Source: Rubrivirga litoralis (GTDB taxonomy: Bacteria > Bacteroidota > Rhodothermia > Rhodothermales > Rubricoccaceae). Taken from it: a DNA stretch of 64,000 nucleotides. Under the pieces are notes generated by a model. That model was given only the letters and a program-made list of their open reading frames with translations, had not been told where the DNA came from and ran no database searches. Positions within the stretch are counted from its first letter, which is position 1; each line of letters starts with the position of its first letter. The translations under genes and the position numbers were made by a program. The DNA lies in NCBI RefSeq assembly GCF_031846415.1, contig NZ_JAVRHT010000011.1:30776-94775 (forward strand), read 5' to 3'. Below, piece by piece: positions 1 to 8,305 of the stretch.

Positions 1-72
1 CCCGTCGGCGTAGACCGGGGCGCCGTCGCCGCCGGAGCGGCCGTACGCGTTCTTGGAGGTGACGGTGGCCAT
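1..72 (-). CDS. actC: ActC, alternative complex III membrane subunit (N-terminus only)
   Basis: Only the first 24 codons are present; the gene runs off the left edge. It starts with ATG at 72 and reads MATVTSKNAYGRSGGDG before the edge. It lies directly downstream of actB on the same strand. In alternative complex III operons that position is held by the NrfD-like quinol-binding integral membrane subunit ActC. The identity comes from gene order, not from the short peptide, which has no diagnostic motif. No Shine-Dalgarno sequence precedes it. Confidence 0.6.
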   Translation of the reverse strand, partial: MATVTSKNAYGRSGGDGAPVYADG

Positions 73-166
73 AGGGGAGGAGAGGGCGGGGCGGGAAAGA
101 GGGGGAAGAGGCGGTCGGGTCCTTCTTCTCCCCGTCTCTCCTTCTCGTCGGTGGGGGCGGGGCGGT
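73..166 (-). repeat. actB-actC spacer made of purine-rich and pyrimidine-rich arms
   Basis: Read on the coding (minus) strand, the spacer opens with a C-rich motif after the actB stop. It then has a purine-rich arm of short degenerate units (GAGAAGG, AGAGACG, GGGAGAA), a few bases of turn, and a pyrimidine-rich arm (CCTCTTCC, CCTCTTTCCC, CTCTCCTCCCC) that runs up to the actC ATG. The two arms are roughly complementary and could fold as a long imperfect hairpin. The arrangement resembles the actA-actB spacer and several other spacers in this window. Confidence 0.45.
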
Positions 167-3100
167 CTAGGCGGCGGGGGCCGCGACGCCGGCGGCGGCG
201 TGCGTCTCGCCGTCGTCCGTGTGCTCGCCGTGGGCCGTGTCGAACGGCGTGGCGAGGTCGGGGTGCGGGTTGCGGAGCCGGGCGAGGTACGTCAGCCGGG
301 GCTTGACGGCGAGCTCGGCGAGGACCGCGTAGTTGCGCTTGTTCAGCTTCTGCTGGTTGACGAGGCTGCCCGGGTCCTTGAGGTCGCCGAAGACGATGGC
401 GTCGGCCGGACACACCTGCTGGCACGCCGTGAGGACCTCGCCGTCGCGGAGCGGTCGGTTCTCGATGTGCGCGTACTGCTGCGTCTGGCGGATGCGCTGG
501 ACGCAGAACGTGCACTTCTCCATCACGCCGCGGTAGCGGACCGTGACGTACGGGTTGGACTGCATCTGGACCGTCGTCGGCAGGTGCTTCGTCCAGTTGT
601 AGAAGTTGTACCGGCGGACCTTGTACGGGCAGTTGTTGGCGCAGTACCGCGTGCCGATGCAGCGGTTGTACGTCATCTCGTTGAGCCCGTCCGGCGAGTG
701 GGCCGTCGCGTTGACGGGGCAGACCTGCTCGCAGGGCGCGTTCTCGCAGTGGACGCACATCATCGGCTGCTGGACCATACCCGGGTCCGTTTCGTCGCCG
801 ACGTAGTAGCGGTCGAGCCGGAGCCAGTGCATCTCGCGGCCGATCGCGACCTGCTCCTTGCCCACGACTGGCACGTTGTTCTCGGCCTGGCAGGCGACGA
901 CGCACGCGTTGCACCCGGTGCAGGCGTTGAGGTCGATGACCATGCCCCACTGGTTCTCCGAGTAGAGCCAGTCGCCGATGCGGGGGTCCTCGGATGCCGA
1001 GTTCTCGGCGCCCCAGGCCGGCGGGAAGTTCTCCCACGGCGCGCCCTCGACAAAGTGATCCTCGTCGCGAGCGAACACGGGGTCCGCCTCGTACTCCTCC
1101 AGCGTCGCCATGCGGACGATGTGGCGGCCCTCCATCGAGCCGTGGTCCTGCGTCGACGCGAGGAGGTAGTCCTCGGCGACGGCCGCCGCCCCGACCGAGG
1201 GCACGACCGCCCCGCCCAGCGGGCGGAGCCGCTCGATGCGCGTCGAGATCGCCCCGCCGTCAAGGTCGCCGCCGACGTACGACGAGACCGGGCCGGGGTA
1301 GTAGATGTCGGCCTGGACGTTGAAGAGCCGCTCGATGAGACCACGGTCGCGGATCACGCGCGGCGAGTCGATCTCGCGGCCGTACCCCATGGGCACCGTA
1401 ATCGAGTTGTCCGGGTGGCCGGGCTGGACCCAGACGGGCACCGTCGCGACGGCCCCGTTCGGGGCCTCAATGCCGATGACGGTCGCGTAGGCCTTGCCCT
1501 TGTCCTCCTCGACCGTCCAGCCGTTGGCGAGCGCCGTCGCCGGGCTCACGAGCGCCACCGGGTCCCACGTCACCTTTGTGACCGGGTGCGGCGCCTCCTG
1601 CATCCAGGCCACGTTCGAGAACTGGCCGTCGTAGAGCGTCGGGCTGAGGCGAACGACGAGCTCGATCGCGGCGGGGTCGGGCACGTCGAGGCCGGCCAAG
1701 CTGGCCGCCCCGCCCCCAGATCCGAGCGACGGGAAGCCCGTGCCCTCGACGAACCCGTCGTGGAGCGCCGTGCGCCAAGCCGTCTCGAAGTCGCCGCCGA
1801 GGCGGCCCCGGAGCGACGACCGCAGAAGGTCGTAGCCGGCGACGTTGCGGCCGGTCGCGAGCAGGTTCAGGACCTCGAGGTCCGAGTGCGCGTCGTCGTA
1901 GAGCGGGGCGATCAGCGGCTGCACGACCGAGAGCGTCCCGTCGTAGGCGCGGGCGTCGCCCCACGACTCCAGGTAGTGGGCGGCCGGGACGTGCCACGTC
2001 GCGCGCTGCGCCGACTCGTCGCGGTAGAAGCCGGTGTGGACCGAGAACGGGACGGCCGCGAGCGCCTCCTCGAAGCGGAGCTCGGCGGGGAGGTGGTAGA
2101 CCGGGTTCGTGCCCAGCATGACGAGCGCGTCGACGCGCCCGGCGCCCATGTCGCGGACGAGGCCCGCGAGCTCTGGGCCGACCGGCTGGACCGGCCCCTC
2201 GCCCGTCGCGAGGTACTCGACCACCCCGCCCCCGAACCGCCCGTTGAGGACGGCCACGAGCGCGTGGAGCTCGGGCGGGGCGGTCGGCCCGGCCACGAAC
2301 GCGGCGCGGCCGCCGGCGGCCTGCACGTCGGACGCGATGGCGGCCACGAACGGGGCCAGCTCGTCCTCGATCAGGACCTGGGCGCCGGCCGGCACGCCGA
2401 GCGCCTCGGCGACGGCGGCGGCCACGAAGGGGACGGTGCCCGCCTTGACGGCTTGGCGGTGGTCGGCCATCCCGCCCGTCATCGTCATCGTCGACTCGAC
2501 GGCGTACATCCGCGACATCGTGCCGCGCTCGTCGACGCGGCGGCTGGCGGCGTACTGGCGGTTGTTCCAGACCGTGTTCGGGTCCTCGGACGCCAGGAAG
2601 TCGGCGTCGAACGTGACGATCACGTCCGCGTCCGCAAAGCGGTAGAGCGGGCGGGCCGGCTGGCCGAGCGCGGACTGCGTCCCGAGCGCCTGCGCGTCGT
2701 CGAGGTGCGGCCCGAGCGTGACCCACCGGGCGCCGGGGTAGGTCTGGAGCAGCTGGTCGCGGAGCGCGTCCTGCGTCGGCGACGCGCTGGGCGCGGCGAG
2801 GACGGCGAGCCGGGCCGTCCCGCGCTGCGCGAGGAGCCGGTTCGCCTGGCCGACGAACGCGTCCCACGTGCCGCGCGCGCCCACCCCGCCCGTGCCGCGC
2901 GTCCACACGTGGCGGCTGCGGTCGGGGTCGTAGAGCTGGAGGACGGACGCCTGCGCGAAGATGTCGGTCGCGCCCTGCACGAGCGGGTGCTCCGGGTTGC
3001 CCTCGGCCTTGGTCGGGCGGCCCTCGTGGCTCTGGACGACGAGCGGGCGGCCCACGCCGCCGAGCGGCATGGTCGTCGCGTAGTACTGCGGTACGCCCGG

Positions 3101-3391
3101 AATGACCTCCTCCGGCTTCCGCACGTAGGGAACGATGGCCTCGACCGGCCGGCGGCAGCCGGAGAGCCCGGCCAGCGCGGCGCTCGCGCCCATGACCTGG
3201 AGGAACGTCCGCCGGCTGGTCCCCTCGTGGCCGTCGCTGGCCGGGTCCAGGAACTCGTCGCGGACGACGGACGGGTCCTGCGACCCGTCCTTGCCGGAGA
3301 GGCTGCGCCACGGGGCGGGGCGGCCCTGCATGGCCTGGGCGTCGCGGTCGGCTGCCTGGTCGGCGGCGCTCAGGACGTCGAGCTCAATCAT
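167..3391 (-). CDS. actB: ActB, alternative complex III iron-sulfur/molybdopterin-like subunit
   Basis: This 1074-residue protein is the large peripheral subunit of alternative complex III, a quinol:electron-acceptor oxidoreductase that replaces the bc1 complex. A twin-arginine signal (SRRTFLQVMG, about residues 58-68) precedes a hydrophobic stretch ending in SGC. Residues about 90-730 resemble a molybdopterin oxidoreductase domain, which in this family carries no cofactor. The C-terminal part (about 815-1000) is a ferredoxin-like module with four cysteine clusters: CTGCNACVVAC, CVHCENAPCEQVCP, a CIGTRYCANNCP segment and CTFC...CQQVCP. The length fits the fused form of ActB. It follows actA after a 77-nt spacer and precedes actC. 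The ATG at 3391 is the obvious start and has no Shine-Dalgarno sequence. Confidence 0.93.
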   Translation of the reverse strand: MIELDVLSAADQAADRDAQAMQGRPAPWRSLSGKDGSQDPSVVRDEFLDPASDGHEGTSRRTFLQVMGASAALAGLSGCRRPVEAIVPYVRKPEEVIPGVPQYYATTMPLGGVGRPLVVQSHEGRPTKAEGNPEHPLVQGATDIFAQASVLQLYDPDRSRHVWTRGTGGVGARGTWDAFVGQANRLLAQRGTARLAVLAAPSASPTQDALRDQLLQTYPGARWVTLGPHLDDAQALGTQSALGQPARPLYRFADADVIVTFDADFLASEDPNTVWNNRQYAASRRVDERGTMSRMYAVESTMTMTGGMADHRQAVKAGTVPFVAAAVAEALGVPAGAQVLIEDELAPFVAAIASDVQAAGGRAAFVAGPTAPPELHALVAVLNGRFGGGVVEYLATGEGPVQPVGPELAGLVRDMGAGRVDALVMLGTNPVYHLPAELRFEEALAAVPFSVHTGFYRDESAQRATWHVPAAHYLESWGDARAYDGTLSVVQPLIAPLYDDAHSDLEVLNLLATGRNVAGYDLLRSSLRGRLGGDFETAWRTALHDGFVEGTGFPSLGSGGGAASLAGLDVPDPAAIELVVRLSPTLYDGQFSNVAWMQEAPHPVTKVTWDPVALVSPATALANGWTVEEDKGKAYATVIGIEAPNGAVATVPVWVQPGHPDNSITVPMGYGREIDSPRVIRDRGLIERLFNVQADIYYPGPVSSYVGGDLDGGAISTRIERLRPLGGAVVPSVGAAAVAEDYLLASTQDHGSMEGRHIVRMATLEEYEADPVFARDEDHFVEGAPWENFPPAWGAENSASEDPRIGDWLYSENQWGMVIDLNACTGCNACVVACQAENNVPVVGKEQVAIGREMHWLRLDRYYVGDETDPGMVQQPMMCVHCENAPCEQVCPVNATAHSPDGLNEMTYNRCIGTRYCANNCPYKVRRYNFYNWTKHLPTTVQMQSNPYVTVRYRGVMEKCTFCVQRIRQTQQYAHIENRPLRDGEVLTACQQVCPADAIVFGDLKDPGSLVNQQKLNKRNYAVLAELAVKPRLTYLARLRNPHPDLATPFDTAHGEHTDDGETHAAAGVAAPAA

Positions 3392-3468
3392 GTGCGAGTG
3401 TCGGGTATCGGATGGTCAGGTAGCAGGTGAGGGCGCGTAGCCCCCGTCGCCTGCCCACCTGCAACCTC
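3392..3468 (-). repeat. actA-actB spacer: inverted short-period repeat
   Basis: Directly after the actA stop the sense strand is G-rich with an AGG-TTGC-AGG-TGGGC pattern. After a short turn it becomes C-rich in heptads (CTCACCT, GCTACCT, GACCATC, CGATACC, CGACACT) that run to 3 nt before the actB ATG. The arms AGGTTGCAGGTGGG and AGGTAGCAGGTGAGG (other strand) pair imperfectly. The element fills the whole spacer, so any ribosome signal for actB must lie inside it. Confidence 0.5.
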
Positions 3469-4140
3469 CTAGTAGTGGCAGGCCGAGCAGTTCTGGGGCG
3501 GCTTGATCCCCTCGCGCTCGATCCGGGCCAGGTTCGTCTGGACGTACTCGGCGTAGCGCTCGTCGCTCTCGCGGACCTCCTCGGCGTAGCCCATGGTCGT
3601 GACCAACTCCGGGTCGCGGAGGTGCTCCTCGGGCGCCCGGTGGCACTCGAGGCACCACCCCATCGAGAGCGGCTCGGCCTGGTAGACCACGACCATCTGG
3701 TCGATCCGCCCGTGGCACGACTCGCACCCGACGCCGACGTTGACGTGGGCCGCGTGGCTAAACTGGGCGTAGTCCGGGAGGTGGTGGACCTTGACCCACT
3801 GGACCGGGACGCCGGTCGCCCAGCTCTCGCGGACCGGGAGCAGCTTCTCCGACTGCGTCTGCACGACGCCGTGGCAGTTCATGCACGTCTGCGTCGACGG
3901 CACGTTCGCGTGCGGGCTCTGCTCGACGTGGTTGTGGCAGTACCGGCAGTCCATCCCGAGCTGGCCCGCGTGGAGCGCGTGGCTGTAGGGGACCGGCTGC
4001 TCCGGCATGTACCCGACCTCGTAGAACTCGGGCGAGAGGTAGTACCAGGCGAGCGCGATGACCAGGACGCCGCCGCCGAACGCCCCGAACAGGGACAGCG
4101 TGGGCAGCGCGTTGGCCTTGCGCGGGAAAAGCTGGGGCAT
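3469..4140 (-). CDS. actA: ActA, pentaheme cytochrome c of alternative complex III
   Basis: This 223-residue membrane-anchored multiheme cytochrome is the electron-transfer subunit of alternative complex III. After MPQLFPRKANALP there is one transmembrane helix (about residues 16-38). Five c-type heme motifs follow: CRYCH, CMNCH, CESCH, CLECH and CSACH, the last two residues from the C-terminus. Five hemes is the usual ActA number. I chose the ATG at 4140. A longer reading upstream has an unlikely Arg/Pro-rich extension and crosses promoter-like boxes. It is the first gene of the visible act operon, followed by actB and actC. Confidence 0.93.
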   Translation of the reverse strand: MPQLFPRKANALPTLSLFGAFGGGVLVIALAWYYLSPEFYEVGYMPEQPVPYSHALHAGQLGMDCRYCHNHVEQSPHANVPSTQTCMNCHGVVQTQSEKLLPVRESWATGVPVQWVKVHHLPDYAQFSHAAHVNVGVGCESCHGRIDQMVVVYQAEPLSMGWCLECHRAPEEHLRDPELVTTMGYAEEVRESDERYAEYVQTNLARIEREGIKPPQNCSACHY

Positions 4141-4186
4141 GGGCCGCGGGGTGGGGAGTCCTCCGAGGGGCGGGAGGGGCCGTTTT

Positions 4187-4194
4187 CGAAGGTA
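4187..4194 (-). promoter_or_regulatory. actA: Candidate -7 box TACCTTCG upstream of actA
   Basis: On the minus strand TACCTTCG lies 46 nt before the actA start, and a second box, TATCTTCG, lies at 4218-4225. Both fit the TAnnTT pattern seen before many starts in this window and resemble the Bacteroidota -7 element (TAnnTTTG). No clear -33 element was seen. Confidence 0.35.
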
Positions 4195-4372
4195 GACCGG
4201 CCCCCTCGGGGGGCCAGCGAAGATAGCTCGAATGGGCCGCCGGAGGGGCCGGGCGGTCAAGGTGCAGATGCCGGGGTGTCAGCGCATCGGGAGGACGCCT
4301 AAACGCTCTGCGGCCGGACGGAATCAGGAATCTCCCCGCCCCGCCCCCGTCCTGGGGCGAGGGCGGGGCGGC

Positions 4373-5731
4373 CTAGGCGAGGGCGGGGCGGACGCGCGTG
4401 AGCCGCGCGAACCGGGCCGAGAGCGCGACGGCCGCCGCGGCCAGCCCCAGCGTGAGCCCCCACCACAGCCCGCGCGCGCCCCACCCCGCCCCCACGCCCA
4501 GCACGACGCCCGTGGTCAGCCCGACGCCCCAGTAGGCGCCGGCCGAGATGAGCATGGGCACGCGCGTGTCCTTGAGCCCGCGGAGCGCGCCGGCGACGGC
4601 GGCCTGCACGCCGTCGAACAGCTGGAACACGGCGGCCACGCTCAGCAGCGACGCCGCGAGCGCCGCCACGACCGGGTCCGGCGACGAGCCGGCGTAGACG
4701 GCGACGACGAGGTCGGGGCGGAGCCAGAACAGGAGCGCCGAGCACGCCATGAACGCCGCGCCCAGGCCCGCCGAGGTCCACCCTGCCCGAGCCGCCGCGC
4801 GCTCGTCGCCGGCCCCGACCGCCTGGCCCACGCGGACGCCCCCGGCCATCCCGATCCCGAGCGGGACCATGAACGCGACGCTCGCCGCGTTGAGCGCCAC
4901 CTGGTGCGCGGCGAGCGCCGTCTCGGGGTCGGGGAGGCGCCCGACGAGGAGCGTGGCCGCCGTGAACAGGCCGGACTCCATCCCGAACCCGACGCCGATG
5001 GGCCAGCCCAGCGCGAACAGCTCGCGGAGCGCAACCACGTCCGGCCGGCGGAAGTCGGCGAGCACCCCGAACCGGGCGAGCGGCCCGCGCCGGACGTAGA
5101 GGGCGAGCGCCGCGGTCATGACCGTCGTCGAGACGGCCGAGCCCCACCCGGTGCCGACGAGGCCGAGGGCGGGGAGGCCCAGGGCGCCGAACATGAGCGC
5201 GTAGTTGAGCGGCACGTTCACGGCCACGCCCAGCAGCGTCACGCCGAGGACCGCGCGGGGCCGGCCGTCGCCCTCGGCGAGCCCGCGGAGCGCCGTGAAC
5301 CACAGGTTGGGCACGAACCCCCAGCGGATCGCGCGGAGGTACGCGCCGGCCAGCGCCGACGTGTCGGGGTCCTGGCCGGTCCACACCAGGACGGGCTCGA
5401 CGAACCCGAGCCCGATCGCAAACGGGATGCCGAGGATCGTCGCCAGCCACAGCCCCTGCCGCGCGCCGCGCGCCGCCGCGGCGTCGTCGCCAGCCCCGAC
5501 CGCCTGCGCTACGGTCGGCTGCACGGCCACGAGCACGCCCACGCACACGAGCGAGGCCGTGACGTAGGTCGTCGACGCGAGCACGACGGCCGCCAGCGCC
5601 TCGGTCCCCAGCCGGCCCACCATCACGACGTCGATAAAGCTCATCGACATCTGCGCGAGCTGGACGAGCACGATGGGGACGGCGAGCGCGAGCGTGGCGC
5701 GGACCTCGCGGCCCAGGGCGGGGCGGGACAT
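4373..5731 (-). CDS. MATE family multidrug/Na+ efflux transporter
   Basis: This 452-residue polytopic membrane protein has about 12 hydrophobic helices and fits the length and pattern of the MATE (NorM-like) family. The N-terminal signature MSFIDVVMVGRLGTEALAAV and the repeated half (residues about 230-440) with GVRVGQAVGAGDERAA are typical. MATE proteins export cationic drugs or metabolites in exchange for Na+ or H+. It stands alone, in tail-to-tail spacing from actA and divergent from the glycosyltransferase. The stop is followed at once by a GC-rich hairpin. A TAGCTTCG box on the same strand (5859-5866) may be its promoter. The substrate cannot be told from sequence. Confidence 0.9.
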   Translation of the reverse strand: MSRPALGREVRATLALAVPIVLVQLAQMSMSFIDVVMVGRLGTEALAAVVLASTTYVTASLVCVGVLVAVQPTVAQAVGAGDDAAAARGARQGLWLATILGIPFAIGLGFVEPVLVWTGQDPDTSALAGAYLRAIRWGFVPNLWFTALRGLAEGDGRPRAVLGVTLLGVAVNVPLNYALMFGALGLPALGLVGTGWGSAVSTTVMTAALALYVRRGPLARFGVLADFRRPDVVALRELFALGWPIGVGFGMESGLFTAATLLVGRLPDPETALAAHQVALNAASVAFMVPLGIGMAGGVRVGQAVGAGDERAAARAGWTSAGLGAAFMACSALLFWLRPDLVVAVYAGSSPDPVVAALAASLLSVAAVFQLFDGVQAAVAGALRGLKDTRVPMLISAGAYWGVGLTTGVVLGVGAGWGARGLWWGLTLGLAAAAVALSARFARLTRVRPALA

Positions 5732-5858
5732 CGGGGCGGGAAGGGGGAAACGGGGGGACGAGCAGAGGCGCCACCGGCGCTCCCGGGCCGCCCCGCCCCC
5801 GGAGCCGGCCGCGTGGACGGAGTGGGGACGATCGGCCTACGTCTCGGCCCCCACGCCG

Positions 5859-5866
5859 CGAAGCTA
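5859..5866 (-). promoter_or_regulatory. Candidate -7 box TAGCTTCG for the MATE gene
   Basis: TAGCTTCG on the minus strand lies 127 nt upstream of the MATE ATG and fits the TAnnTT pattern. AT-containing octamers of this form are rare in such GC-rich spacers. The leader would be long, so support is modest. Confidence 0.25.
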
Positions 5867-5977
5867 CCGGCCGCCTCGCCCGCGCTCGGCCCGCGCCGGG
5901 TCTTCACCCGTGGAGGCAGGGCGGGGCGGGGGCGCCGATTTGCACGCCGCCCGTCGCCCCGGGGCGGGGCGGCCGGC

Positions 5978-5985
5978 TATCTTTT
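5978..5985 (+). promoter_or_regulatory. Candidate -7 box TATCTTTT just before the glycosyltransferase start
   Basis: TATCTTTT ends 6 nt before the ATG at 5992. If it acts as a Bacteroidota-type -7 element, transcription would begin at or very near the start codon, giving a leaderless or nearly leaderless mRNA. Confidence 0.4.
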
Positions 5986-5991
5986 TTCGGC

Positions 5992-8160
5992 ATGTCCTCG
6001 CTGTCCCTCTCCTCCGCCCCGCCCGCGCTCGGCCCCGGACCGGGGGCGGCCGTGGTCGACGTCTCGGTGGTGATCGTGACGTACAACGTGCGGGGGTTTC
6101 TGGACCAGGCGCTCCGGTCGGTCGAGCGGGCCAGCGCCGGCCTGGCGGTCGAGACGTTCGTGGTCGACAACGACTCGGCGGACGGCTCGGCCGAGATGGT
6201 GCGCGAGCGGTTCCCGAACGTCCGCCTGATCGCGAACGAGGAGAACGTCGGGTTCGCGGTCGCCAACAACCAGGCGCTCCGCGAGGCGGCCGGCCGCTAC
6301 GCCCTCGTCCTCAACCCGGACACGATCCTCCAGGAGGACACGCTCCGCACGCTCGTCGCCTTCATGGACGGGCACCCCGACGCGGGCGCCGTCGGGTGCC
6401 GCATCCTCAACCCCGACGGCACGTTCGCGCCCGAGAGCCGCCGCGCGTTCCCCACGCCGGCCGTCGCGTTCTACCGGATCGCCGGTCTGGCCCGGCTGTT
6501 CCCCCAGAGCCCCCGGTTCGGCCGCTACAACCTCACGCACCTCCCGGCGGACGAGGTCTGCGAGGTCGACGCCCTCAGCGGCTCGTGCATGATGGTCCGC
6601 CGCGAGGCGATGTGGGGCGGGGGGGAGGGACACGGGATGGAGAGGGATGAGGAGGGATGGGCAGAAAAGTCCGCTCCGCACGGTTCTGCTCATCTTCCCA
6701 TGCCTCCGTCCCTCCATCCCTCCCCCCGCGGAGCGGGACTCCTCGACGAGGCCTTCTTCATGTACGGCGAGGATCTCGACTGGTGCTACCGGATCCAGCG
6801 GGCGGGGTGGCGGATCTATTACACGCCGGAGACGCAGATCGTCCACTACAAGGGCGAGAGCACGAAGCGGGGCGACCTCCGCTACGTGGTCCTGTTCTAC
6901 GGAGCCATGCTCCGGTTCGTCGAGAAGCACGTCGGGGGCGGGGCGGGGTGGGCCGAGCGGGCGGGGACGGGGGCGCTCGCGCTCGCGCTCCGCGTGGGGA
7001 TCGTGGGCCGGGCGGCCGTGGCGGCGCTGGGCCGGCTGGGGCGCGGGCTGGCAGGTCCGGCCGCCGACGGCGCGCTTGCGTGGGCGGCGCTCGCCGCCGC
7101 GGCCTGGGGCTGGTCGCAGGCCGACGGGTTCGCGTTCAGGCCGGGTTTCTACGGCCTCGTGCTCCCGGTGTACGCGCTCGCGCTCGTGGGCGGAGTGGCG
7201 CTCGCCGGCGGCTACCCGCGCGGGCGGTGGCCGCTCCGCCCGGTCGCGGTGGGCGCGGCGCTGGCGGCGCTGGCCGTCGCGACGGCCTCGTTTTTCGTCC
7301 CGTCGATCGCGTTCAGCCGCGCGGCGCTCGGGCTGGGCTTCCCGGCCGCGGCCGCCCTGCTCCTGGCGCGGCGGGTCCGCCGGCGGGTTCGGACCGCCCC
7401 GCCCCGGCGGGCGCTCGTGGTGGGCACGGCGGCCGAGGCCGAGCGGCTCCGGCGGCTCCTCGGCGGCCGGCTCCGCCCCGAGGCCGAGGTCGTCGGCTAC
7501 GTCGCCGAGGTAGGCGGCGGGGGCGGGGCGGGCACGGACAGCGCGGGCGGGGCGGTGCCCCACGTGGGCCGGCCGCGCCAGCTCCGCGACCTCGCGCGCC
7601 TCCAGCACGCCGACGAAGTCGTGTTCGCCGCCGACAGCCTGACCAACACGGTCATCCTGGAGGGGATGCGCGCGCTCCGCGACCTGCCGGTCCAGCTCAA
7701 GATCCTGGCCTCGGGCCACGACCGGATCATCGGGAAGGCCTACGTCGAGGACTATGCCGCCCCGCTCCTCGAAGCCGAGCGCGCCGTCGCGCCGCTGCGG
7801 GCGGGGTGGAGCCGCCGGGCGGTCGAGGTCCCGGTGGCCTCGCTGTTCACGCTCGCCGCGCCGGCCCTGCGCGTGGCCGCGCGGCTCCGCCCGACGGCGC
7901 GGTGGCGGCGGCTGGCCGCGTTCGCCGCGCGGATGCCGTCGGTGCTGGCCGGGCGCCGCGCGCTCGTGGGCTACGACGCGGCCGGCCCGCACCCGCCGCC
8001 GGCGTGGGGGCTCCCGCCGGGCGTCGTGTCGGTGCTCGACACGCGCCGGCCGCGCCCGGCGACGATCACCGAGGCGCACCGGGCCTACTGGTTCTACGCC
8101 CAGCGGCAGTCGCCGTGGCTGGACGCCGAGATCCTGCTCCGGGCGCTGCTCCACGGGTAG
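5992..8160 (+). CDS. Family 2 glycosyltransferase fused to membrane and nucleotide-binding-like domains
   Basis: This 722-residue protein probably makes surface polysaccharide. Residues about 20-260 are a GT2 (rhamnosyltransferase-like) domain with VVIVTYNVRGFLDQAL, VVDNDSADGS, LVLNPDTIL and the late MYGEDLDWCYRIQRAGW motif. Several transmembrane helices follow (about 345-470). A C-terminal Rossmann-like region (about 470-620; ALVVGTAAEAERLRRLL, DEVVFAADSLTN) resembles the CoA-binding-like part of polyprenyl-phosphate sugar transferases but lacks their catalytic tail. Residues about 209-248 interrupt the usual join between VRREAMW and LLDEAFFMYGED. The inserted stretch is encoded by a palindromic repeat (6616-6738). 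Whether the enzyme still works is unclear. The acceptor is unknown. Confidence 0.85.
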   Translation: MSSLSLSSAPPALGPGPGAAVVDVSVVIVTYNVRGFLDQALRSVERASAGLAVETFVVDNDSADGSAEMVRERFPNVRLIANEENVGFAVANNQALREAAGRYALVLNPDTILQEDTLRTLVAFMDGHPDAGAVGCRILNPDGTFAPESRRAFPTPAVAFYRIAGLARLFPQSPRFGRYNLTHLPADEVCEVDALSGSCMMVRREAMWGGGEGHGMERDEEGWAEKSAPHGSAHLPMPPSLHPSPRGAGLLDEAFFMYGEDLDWCYRIQRAGWRIYYTPETQIVHYKGESTKRGDLRYVVLFYGAMLRFVEKHVGGGAGWAERAGTGALALALRVGIVGRAAVAALGRLGRGLAGPAADGALAWAALAAAAWGWSQADGFAFRPGFYGLVLPVYALALVGGVALAGGYPRGRWPLRPVAVGAALAALAVATASFFVPSIAFSRAALGLGFPAAAALLLARRVRRRVRTAPPRRALVVGTAAEAERLRRLLGGRLRPEAEVVGYVAEVGGGGGAGTDSAGGAVPHVGRPRQLRDLARLQHADEVVFAADSLTNTVILEGMRALRDLPVQLKILASGHDRIIGKAYVEDYAAPLLEAERAVAPLRAGWSRRAVEVPVASLFTLAAPALRVAARLRPTARWRRLAAFAARMPSVLAGRRALVGYDAAGPHPPPAWGLPPGVVSVLDTRRPRPATITEAHRAYWFYAQRQSPWLDAEILLRALLHG
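6616..6738 (+). repeat. Palindromic repeat inserted in frame within the glycosyltransferase gene
   Basis: A G-rich left arm (GGGAT spaced at 10 nt) is followed by an inner stem, GATGGGCAGAA against TTCTGCTCATC, around a 17-nt loop. The right arm is C-rich (CATCTTCCCATG, CCTCCGTCCCTCC). It codes for a low-complexity stretch (GGGEGHGMERDEEGWAEK...) that related GT2 enzymes lack between the acceptor-recognition residues and LLDEAF. It keeps the reading frame open. Confidence 0.65.
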
Positions 8161-8161
8161 G

Positions 8162-8190
8162 CCGCCCCGCCCACGGCAAGGGCGGGGTGG
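8162..8190 (+). terminator. GC-motif hairpin directly after the glycosyltransferase stop
   Basis: CCGCCCCGCCC and GGGCGGGGTGG form an 11-bp stem with one G-T pair and a 7-nt loop, starting 1 nt after the stop codon. There is no T-run, so intrinsic termination is uncertain. The same motif pair follows many stops in this window. Confidence 0.3.
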
Positions 8191-8293
8191 TGGTTCAGGG
8201 TGGAGGGCGCTCCGCCCGCAGACCCCCCGCCCCGCTCGGCCGCCCCGCTCGGCCGCCCCGTTCGGGCGGGGTGGCGCCGCCGCCGGCGGGCGG

Positions 8294-8300
8294 TACCTTG
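8294..8300 (+). promoter_or_regulatory. accA: Candidate -7 box TACCTTG 5 nt before accA
   Basis: TACCTTG ends 5 nt before the accA ATG at 8306 and fits TAnnTTG. A start site about 7 nt downstream would fall on the start codon itself, which suggests a leaderless transcript. Confidence 0.4.
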
Positions 8301-8305
8301 CGCGC

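Noticed and set aside
53..3430. Long plus-strand open frame of over 1100 codons opposite actB
   Set aside because: It is the antisense shadow of actB. In such GC-rich genes the complementary strand has few stops, and the translation is Arg/Val/Leu-rich without domains.
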